Assembly (NCBI GenBank): GCA_963693315.1
Contig: OY856188.1
Coordinates: forward strand, 265,169,114-265,233,113
Direction: 5' to 3'
DNA length: 64,000 bases
Origin: Diogma glabrata
Taxonomy: Eukaryota > Arthropoda > Insecta > Diptera > Cylindrotomidae
Part shown: positions 57,051 to 64,000 of the stretch, one piece after another
Layout: every line of letters begins with the position of its first letter
Position numbering within the stretch: the first letter of the stretch is position 1
The notes under the pieces: generated by a model
What the model was told of the DNA's origin: nothing
Database searches by the model: none
Seen by the model: the letters and a program-made list of their open reading frames with translations, nothing else
Made by a program: the position numbers and the translations under genes

Positions 57051-59027
57051 GCAGTATTTACTCTGCCTCTCTCAACTTCACCAACCTAATTCTGTTAACG
57101 TTACCCAGGTAACACGGCGTAGAAATTCGGATTTCGCTACCGAAGAATTCTTTGTGGATTCTGATTATTTAACTGTTGTCGGTTACAATTCATCATTTGA
57201 TGGACAGTTTATTAACGATTGGTGGAGATTAAATAACATCCTTCATCAACGGGAGTCAGACGAAGAAGGTTGTCTAAATTTTTACAAAAAAAAAAAAATA
57301 AACGAAAATAGAAAAATTAATTGTATATTGTTTTATTTTATTTTTGCTTGTAAGATAAAATAAGATAAAATACACTGAAGTGTGTGTGTGTTTGTGTTTA
57401 TGAAAATAAAAGTGTTGAAGAACGGAGGCGTACAATTATATAATTGGTGAGATTGTTCTTTATTAAAAAATTATTGGTATTTTATATTTGTTGTTACCAG
57501 GCGGTAGGCAGGCAAAATTTTACCTTTTATTGCTTTGATGTAATAAATTTATTTATTATTTTAAGGCATAAATTTGTTTGCATTGCCTGGTTACAAGAAA
57601 TGTAAAATTTCATTTTAGTTGTTAGTAGGAATTTCGAATTTAACCCTTTATTTGTACTCTTCAGTTTTGTGTCTGTTGTGTCTCCATTTCTTTTTGCTTT
57701 TTCCTTATCGTGTAACTGTTGCATAAAACCTGCTATCGTATTTTTGTGACAGAGATAGCCAATTTCTTTTGTACTGTGTAGTGTTGAAATTTAAGTCTGG
57801 CCGAATTTCAGTATCTATACCTACAATGTCAAAAGGTAAGTCTTTGTCTCAACAAAATAGCAGCAGAGTGAACCAACAGCTTAGCATTGACTTCACCAAC
57901 CTAAGAGGTCTCAATTTGAATCTAAACGAGGATCATCACTACACCGAAAAAAATAAACCTGACATATTGTTTCTTACCGAAACAATTGTTAGTGGCAGAG
58001 CATCGAAATTGGATCTCGATAAATACCGGATGCCTAGTTACGAATTGGAACAGTCCCTTTTATAATAAGCATGGTGTCTGTGTATATGTTCAAAATTCAC
58101 TTTCATGTATGAGAATTAGTTGAACTCTAAGCACCATAATTCTCTAGCACTGATGATCTCAAGTGTTGATGAAACTATGGTTATAATAGGATTATACAGA
58201 TCCCCAAACTGCCCCCCATGATGTCCCTTTTTGATCAAATATCGCCTAATCTAGATAAGATTACCACGGACTACCCCAAAGCAAGAGTGGCCATTCTTGG
58301 GGACTTCAATATCCATAATAAAGAATGGCTTAAGTATTCATCGCGCACTGACGACGTAGGAAGGCAAGCCGAACTGATACTCACAGATTATCACGGTTTT
58401 GACGCAAATGATAGAGTGTTCCACTAGAACCTCAGACAATTCACATCATAACAATAATTTGCTGGATCTGTTTTTGACAAACGAGCCAACCCATTGGAAC
58501 ATCGGACCATTTACTAATATCAGCAATAGTGCAATTTACATCACCGATACAAATTAAAGCAAATCCTCGTTGCGTTTGGAACTATAAACGCGCTGACTGG
58601 GAAGGACGGAGAAACTTTTATGATAGACCACCTTGGAAAACTATTTGTTGTGTTGATTAAGATCCTAGCACATCGGCAATAAGAATTTCTGAAATCATAA
58701 AAGACAGCATGCGGCGGTTTATTCCAAATCGATTAATCACTCCTAAAACTGAGCCTTGGTTCACGCAGGATTTTGATGAGGCAGTGAGGAATAAACGCAA
58801 AGCATTTAAGACGTATAACGCAAATAAAACACCTGAAACCCATAGCGCCTATAAGAAAGTCAGAAATATTAGTAAATTTTAATTAGGAAGAAAGAAATAT
58901 TAGTAAATTAACAAAGAAATTCGCCGAGCACCCATCTGGCTCACGTAGTTTCTTTTATGCAGTTAAATCAGTCCAAAGCAATTTTACTCGATCCTCTATT
59001 CCAACCTTAGTTCTGAATGACATTCCC

Positions 59028-59633
59028 GTGAGCAACTCGAAAGAGAAGGCGGATCTTTTGGGTAGTATTTTTGCAGAAAACTCAAACATAGTCGAACCTC
59101 CCCATTCTCTTACACTCATTCCCTCAGTTGTAACGAAAATGAAACCAATTATTTTTCATTGCAATATTGTACGGAAAATGCTTCTTTCTAGCAATATCAA
59201 CAAATCTGCTGGCCCCGACGGTATTCCACCCCTCATTCTTAAAAACTTTGCTAGGCAACTAGTTCCAATTTTAACAAAAATTTTCTATTTATCTTATAAA
59301 ACCGGAATATTTCCCGACTCTTGGAAGCTGGCCAGCATTCAACCCATATCAAAGAAAGGCAGTAAGATAGATCCTAACAATTGTAGACCAATTGCAATTC
59401 TGTCGGTTTTAGCTAAAATATTTGAAAAATATGTTAAGTACAATTTAACAGATTATTTGGAAATGTTGCTAATTATTGATGATAAGCAGTATGGTTTTCG
59501 TAGAAGTCATGCAACAGGTGATCTGTTAGCCTACGTATCCCATCTCTGGAACAAATCGCTGGAAAACCACGGTGAAACATTCAGTATTTCACTTGACATT
59601 TCTAAAGCATTTGATAAAGTGCTTATGGCATAG
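59028..59633 (+). pseudogene. Reverse transcriptase block of the decayed LINE
   Basis: The 201-residue frame matches the palm and fingers region of the intact LINE protein (KSAGPDGIPPLIL, KYGFRR-like segment, SLDISKAFDKV) with scattered substitutions such as PNNCRPIAIL in place of PYNYRPIAIL. It ends where a 35-bp deletion shifts the frame. The FADD region lies further on at about 59825 in another frame. Confidence 0.85.
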
Positions 59634-60833
59634 ACCATCTTCCTGTCTCATGGATTCATACTTTTCCTACAGGTCGCCAATTTCATGTTAATTTAGATGG
59701 TATCACATACAACATTTTCACAACTAATGCTAGAGTTCCCCAAACTTCTGTACTCTCACCAACCTTGTTTCTTTTATACATTAATGATTTACTTATTTCC
59801 ACAGTGCACCCAATCCATAGTTTTGCTGATGACAGCACATTGCATGCATCACATGCATCTCATAAATTTTGATCTTATACTGCAGCTACCTCTGATAGAG
59901 AGCCGCTAATTGATTATATCAACAAAGATATGGGTCGTATAATGGATATGGGGTGATCGTAATCTCGTTTCATTTAATCCAACCATAACCAAACTATGCC
60001 GTTTTTCACGAATAGAGCGACATAAAAATTTCACTATTAAGATAAAACATGAGGAGCTGCATGAGGTTGAATTAATTAGACTTCTTGGAGTGGATATTCA
60101 AAATAACCTGAAATGGAATAAACATGTTTTCAACCTCGCTAAATCGGCAATGCAAAAATTAGGATTCTTGAGTCGATGTAAAAAGTATTTCAATGCCGAG
60201 CAAATTTTGCTAATCTTTAAGTCTTTTATTCGTTGTAACGAACCTTTGCCGCCAAACAAAAATTTTTTCACTTAACAACACTATAAAAACAATACAGAAC
60301 ATAAACACAAATTAAACCCAAAATACACGATAAATTTCTATTATAACATTATATTTAATTTATTCACTTGCATTTTTATATTTGATTTTTTTTTTTATTA
60401 CAGATTAAATTTTATAACACTAAATCTAAATTTTGACCTAACAAAAAAATAATAATTTAATAAATTAGGTTTATTGTAAATAATTACGAAACTCAAAGAA
60501 AAAAATGTCTAACTTAATAAAATCATTGCTCTTTTAACTTCAAATTAATTAAATGAAATACACAAAAAAATAATAAATAAATAAAAATATATACTCAAAA
60601 ATTTAACTCAACACTAATTTTAATAATTTAAACCACAAAAAATAAACCTATTACACAAAATAATAATTAAATAAATAAATAAAATTTATACTCATTTTTT
60701 TCAATATATTGTTGACGTCCGGTATTATATTTTTTTTCTCCTTCTTCTGCCCAGATGTGACGTCGCCTTTTTGCCTCTTGAGAGAAACTTCAACCAAGAT
60801 CGACGTAGAAGAGAAGATCCGAATTGAACAGCA

Positions 60834-60940
60834 AATCCAAATAGAATAGCTGATCCAAACAGAATAGTAGATCCAAATAGAATAGCTGATCCAAACAGAA
60901 TAGTAGATCCAAATAGAATAGTAGATCCAAATAGAATAGA
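60834..60940. repeat. 18-bp minisatellite inside the solo LTR
   Basis: About six units of ATCCAAATAGAATAGCTG or close variants alternate AATAG and ACAG forms. Read on the minus strand it encodes a repeated ILFGST-type peptide, which I regard as fortuitous. Confidence 0.85.
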
Positions 60941-61089
60941 CCGAAGTACGATAAATTTCTGTTTATATAGCATATTGTTCATCAAACAGGTTTTCACAAT
61001 TTCCCCAATTAACATTTTTTTTACAATTATTTCTCCTCTGTGGTGTGACCGTTCAACTGTATGTTGAATATATTTTTTTCATATAGATT

Positions 61090-61245
61090 AATTCGCCTAA
61101 ATGTTGTTTCACCAAGCCTTTATCCAATCGGTTGCATTAGTTAGGTTTGAATATTGGTTGTTTTGTATAATTCGCCTAAATGTTTTCACCAAGCTTTTGA
61201 TCATTCGGTTGTATTGTTTATGTTTATGATATTGTGTTCCTTCGT
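61090..61245. repeat. Direct repeat of about 78 bp inside the solo LTR
   Basis: ATTCGCCTAAATGTT followed by TTCACCAAGC and an ATTCGGTTG-type box occurs at about 61090 and again at about 61169, with small differences. Confidence 0.7.
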
Positions 61246-61703
61246 CTATTATTGTTGATGGTCGAAACATTCCACACAATTTAACAGGTGACACTTTCAT
61301 TAGCTATTGAATTCTCCAACACGCTAAACGTTATTCAAATACGTTTATCTGAGTTGCATCACAAATTCTCTTAGATTTCCTTGGTCTTTTTACTTCAGTG
61401 AGCTTTCATCGATTTCGCAAAGTTTTTTAATTATAGCAAAAAGTTTGATCACCACCCAAATCGTTCATTTATAAATCTCCGTTCATTCAGAAAAGAATCC
61501 AGTGCTCGTTTGGAGACGTTAACATAGAAAAAATGAGTTTTGACGACTAGTTAACTTATAACCTAACAATTATATAAACTTAGCCCTGGTTTTAATTGGT
61601 TTAAATTATTAAAAGAAAGAAATGGACTCGTAAATTATTAAAAAAAAGAAAAACGGATTTTGATTCTATCATTCTATTCGGGTGTGTCCCGAAGAACGTT
61701 ACA

Positions 61704-62145
61704 TCGTCCATGTATGGAGCACTGCTGTCATGTATGGGGAGGTGCTTGTCAGTCAACAATAAAATGTCTAGACTCTGTACAGAGAAAAGCAATACGGTTG
61801 ATTGGTAATACCGAACTAACGGACCAGCTTGATTCACTTCAGCACAGAAGAAATGTGGCTGAATTATCAATCTACTATAAATATAACTTTGGCGAACTCT
61901 GCTCTAAGGAAATTCAAAATATCCTTCCATCGTGTGCGCAGTATAATCGACAGACAAGAGCTGTCGAGTTATTCCATCCATTTGTGGTCCAAATACCTCG
62001 TTGTAGAACTGTGTCCTTCCAGAACGACTATTGTAATAGAGTGGCCAAATTGTGGAACTCAAGGCCCTCCTCTGTATTTTCCGATAAATTTTCCCCTCAG
62101 GCATTTAAAGAAAATGTCCATCGTCATTTAAAACAAAAAGTATAG
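61704..62145 (+). pseudogene. C-terminal segment of the decayed LINE, downstream of the solo LTR
   Basis: From CMEHCCHVWGGACQSTIKC onward the frame follows the intact LINE protein to its natural stop. It differs by single residues (for example SRPSSVFSDKF for SLPSSVFPDEF). The reading frame entering it from the left comes from the LTR and is fortuitous. Confidence 0.85.
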
Positions 62146-62290
62146 TAATTCCTATATTCCCATTCCTTCCATTTTCCTCATCTCCTTCCTTTATAGTTGA
62201 CATGGTATCATCGGATATTCAAATAGTCTGAATAATGTATATTTCATATTTAGTCTGCTAAACATGTCTAACTAATTAATTAAAAAAAAA

Positions 62291-62700
62291 TCTGTATCGG
62301 ATGTTCCCATCATTACCGTAGATATTCCCTTCTTTAAGGCCGTAAGTTGATCAATCGTGCAGGCCCCTGTTCAGGTCGTCGATATAAAAATTTCTAGCAA
62401 TTACGGATGTCAACGCAGGAAACAGCTGAATGCTATCAGTCGAGATTTTTTTAAAACACGAGTAGACAAGAATGTCGCTGGTGCTGTTCTATACGTAACT
62501 GTAAGTAATGTTAACTCCTGTACGCGATCATTTGGTTCATCTCGCCAAACAATTCTTTGAAAATCTGGATGTGGTTGACTGACTAAAATTTGTTGGAACA
62601 TCTTCTCTGCTGCTATTAGCACATATCTATGGAAACGAAACCGTAGTAGAATTTGTTGTAGTGTTTGCTGAATTAAATAGACAGGATACATAAACAGGAT
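62291..62700 (-). pseudogene. BEL/Pao reverse transcriptase fragment
   Basis: The minus strand reads ILLRFRFHRYVLIAAEKMFQ, then PDFQRIVWRDEPNDRVQE and LLTVTYRTAPATFLSTRVL, which are hallmark RT blocks of BEL/Pao elements. Beyond a frameshift it reads NFYIDDLNRGLHD, the YxDD box, near 62385. The Asp of the usual AADIEKM block is lost (IAAEKM). The fragment ends where the decayed LINE begins on the left and gives way to AT-rich DNA on the right. Confidence 0.82.
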
Positions 62701-64000
62701 ATAATTCTGACTGAAATTTAATTTTTAGTTTATTTTTTCATAGTTTTACTAGAAAAACTCTTATAATATATTTAAGTTTACAAAATAATTTAAAAAATTA
62801 ACAATAAGTTAATTGCGCCTTATAACTTTCATAGTCACAACTAAATAGACTTAACAGAATTAAATTTTTTTGGAGAGATGAACCTCAATATATATTCCTC
62901 ATATATTGGTCCTTCTCTCTCTTTTTTTATAAGTATGCCATCGCATCTAGAGTTTTGTAATGAATTATTATTCAATTAATGTGCACGATGAGAGGCAGAC
63001 TCTACTAATAATAAAATTTCTTCAATATATGAGGATACATATTGAAGTCCATCCCTGCATAATTTTGAAAAACGTCAGTTTGAATGATACCAACACCAGA
63101 TGCGAAATCCCAGATACCAGATAACAGATCCTATTAACTGGAAACTACATACTAGACACCAGTTATAAATAAACGACAGCAGATACGTGGTACTAGATAC
63201 CAAGTAAAATATGGCAGATAATAATAAAATAAGTTCTAATTACTAGAAACCACACTCGTATACCATATTCTTGTCAAAAAATTTATTTGTGTTCCACCTA
63301 ATTGGTTGATCGTTTTGTTAAAATTGTTAACATTAAGGTTAAACAAAATCTGTAGTGATATTTAACTCTTAACCGTCTAGAGCAAGCTATTACGTTCAAC
63401 AATTTATTTTTATCTATACGAACAATGAATTTTTAAAAACTTTTACATACATTTCCTATTTAATATTTATTTCTTAAAAATAATTCTAATGGAATTTTTC
63501 TTAGAAAACTCAACAATAAAAACAAGAGAAATTTTTTTATTCGTCTTCCAAAGAAAAACTTTACTTTCGCATAATAAAAATATAACGGAAAACTTCTTTA
63601 ATTTTCTGTTTTGTTATTCAAAATAATATAACCGATTTGGTATACAAGACCATAGCACAAACAACATAAAAAAGTTGAATAATTAACTTATTTTATAATA
63701 TTTAAAAATAAAAGTTAAGACTCTGTAAAGTGCTTTTTACAGTGTTCTTCGATGTTTCGTGCTTTCGCAATTGCAATACTTATGAAGTGGAATTGATTGC
63801 ATATGCATCTTTGATTGAATATTTCATATCATTATTTATGCTATGGAAAACTTCAGCAAGATCTTACAGTATATAAATCCACTATAAACTTTAATGAATC
63901 TATGCAGTAGATAACAGTTGAATGTAATTCTTTTCAATTCGAGCTTCAACACTTCAACATTTTTATGTTTATTTCAACAACAAAAGGACTAAAAACTTAA
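62701..64000. other. AT-rich DNA, no gene recognised
   Basis: The only structure noticed is a loose array of ACCAGATA-type words at about 63086-63250 (degenerate simple repeat). Confidence 0.5.

Larger units (their letters stand above)
60234..61703. mobile_element. Solo LTR, 1470 bp, with TCGT target duplication
   Basis: It begins TGTAACGAAC and ends AACGTTACA, giving inverted TGTAACG/CGTTACA termini. TCGT lies on both sides (60230-60233 and 61704-61707). The intact LINE has the single uninterrupted sequence TTTATTCGTCCATG at the same place, so the boundaries are exact. There is no internal coding region, consistent with recombination between the two LTRs of a former element. The family is undetermined; a 4-bp duplication suits Ty3/gypsy. 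Confidence 0.92.
57240..62290 (+). mobile_element. Decayed copy of the 47.4-51.2 kb LINE, split by a solo LTR
   Basis: Close similarity to the intact LINE runs from the 5' region (about 57240) to the 3' end with a short A run at 62290. Stops, frameshifts and small deletions are scattered through it. Examples are loss of about 25 bp near 58485 and of about 35 bp near 59621 just after FDKV. Readable blocks are 57769-58065 and 58218-58427 (endonuclease), 59028-59633 (RT), 60090-60233 and 61704-62145 (C-terminus). A 1470-bp LTR sits at 60234-61703. It lies beside, and probably inside, a BEL/Pao relic. Confidence 0.88.

Noticed and set aside
56995..57363. A 122-codon plus-strand gene
   Set aside because: It spans the 5' edge of the decayed RTE-like relic and the start of the decayed LINE copy; no coding motif is present.
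60834..60940. CRISPR-like or protein repeat array
   Set aside because: The units are contiguous 18-bp minisatellite copies without spacers, inside an LTR of a eukaryotic genome.

Overview
This looks like a repeat-rich, AT-rich stretch of an insect nuclear genome, most likely a fly or midge. The evidence is the set of transposon lineages (Jockey-type and CR1/Jockey-like LINEs, an RTE-like LINE, Osvaldo/Ulysses-like Ty3/gypsy elements, a BEL/Pao fragment, TA-flanked MITEs) and a captured fragment of the Golgi pH regulator gene that resembles insect GPHR. The species is an inference. I find no complete host gene. Almost everything recognisable is a mobile element or its debris, and one assembly gap of 200 N lies at 54321-54520.

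Layout. 1-1180: decayed Ty3/gypsy pol abutting a LINE reverse-transcriptase fragment. 2906-4714: a non-autonomous DNA element with terminal inverted repeats, carrying a 203-bp MITE inside it. 5487-7675 (minus): a frameshifted LINE. 10073-26001 (minus): a structurally complete LTR retrotransposon with a 4-bp target duplication, 2265-bp LTRs of equal length that look identical, a tRNA-Lys-like primer site, a Gag with an N-terminal RING-H2 finger, and a Pol reached by a -1 frameshift at TTTAAAT. Its 5' LTR is split by an intact Jockey-type LINE (20063-24734) with its own 13-bp target duplication. 26100-26667: a large foldback MITE. 26787-27334: a truncated LINE copy.

28839-30847 is the most unusual locus. 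The start of a RING-type gag runs into the leader and first 145 codons of GPHR, and these continue in frame into the RNase H tail and integrase of a related gypsy element. This looks like reverse-transcription template switching that captured a host mRNA. The integrase is frameshifted and has lost its catalytic glutamate.

32.9-46.3 kb is mostly AT-rich DNA with scattered reverse-transcriptase relics and several tandem repeats. 46775-52900 (minus) is a decayed gypsy element interrupted by a coding-intact LINE (ORF 48125-51100). 54530-57050 (minus) is an RTE-like LINE relic. 57240-62290 is a decayed copy of the 48-51 kb LINE, split by a 1470-bp solo LTR with TCGT target duplications. A BEL/Pao reverse-transcriptase fragment follows at 62291-62700, and the last 1.3 kb holds nothing recognisable.

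The nesting gives relative ages. The RING-gypsy inserted recently, and the Jockey LINE entered its LTR after that. The gypsy at 46.8-52.9 kb is older than the LINE inside it. All assignments are from reading the sequence and from family knowledge; no database search was run.
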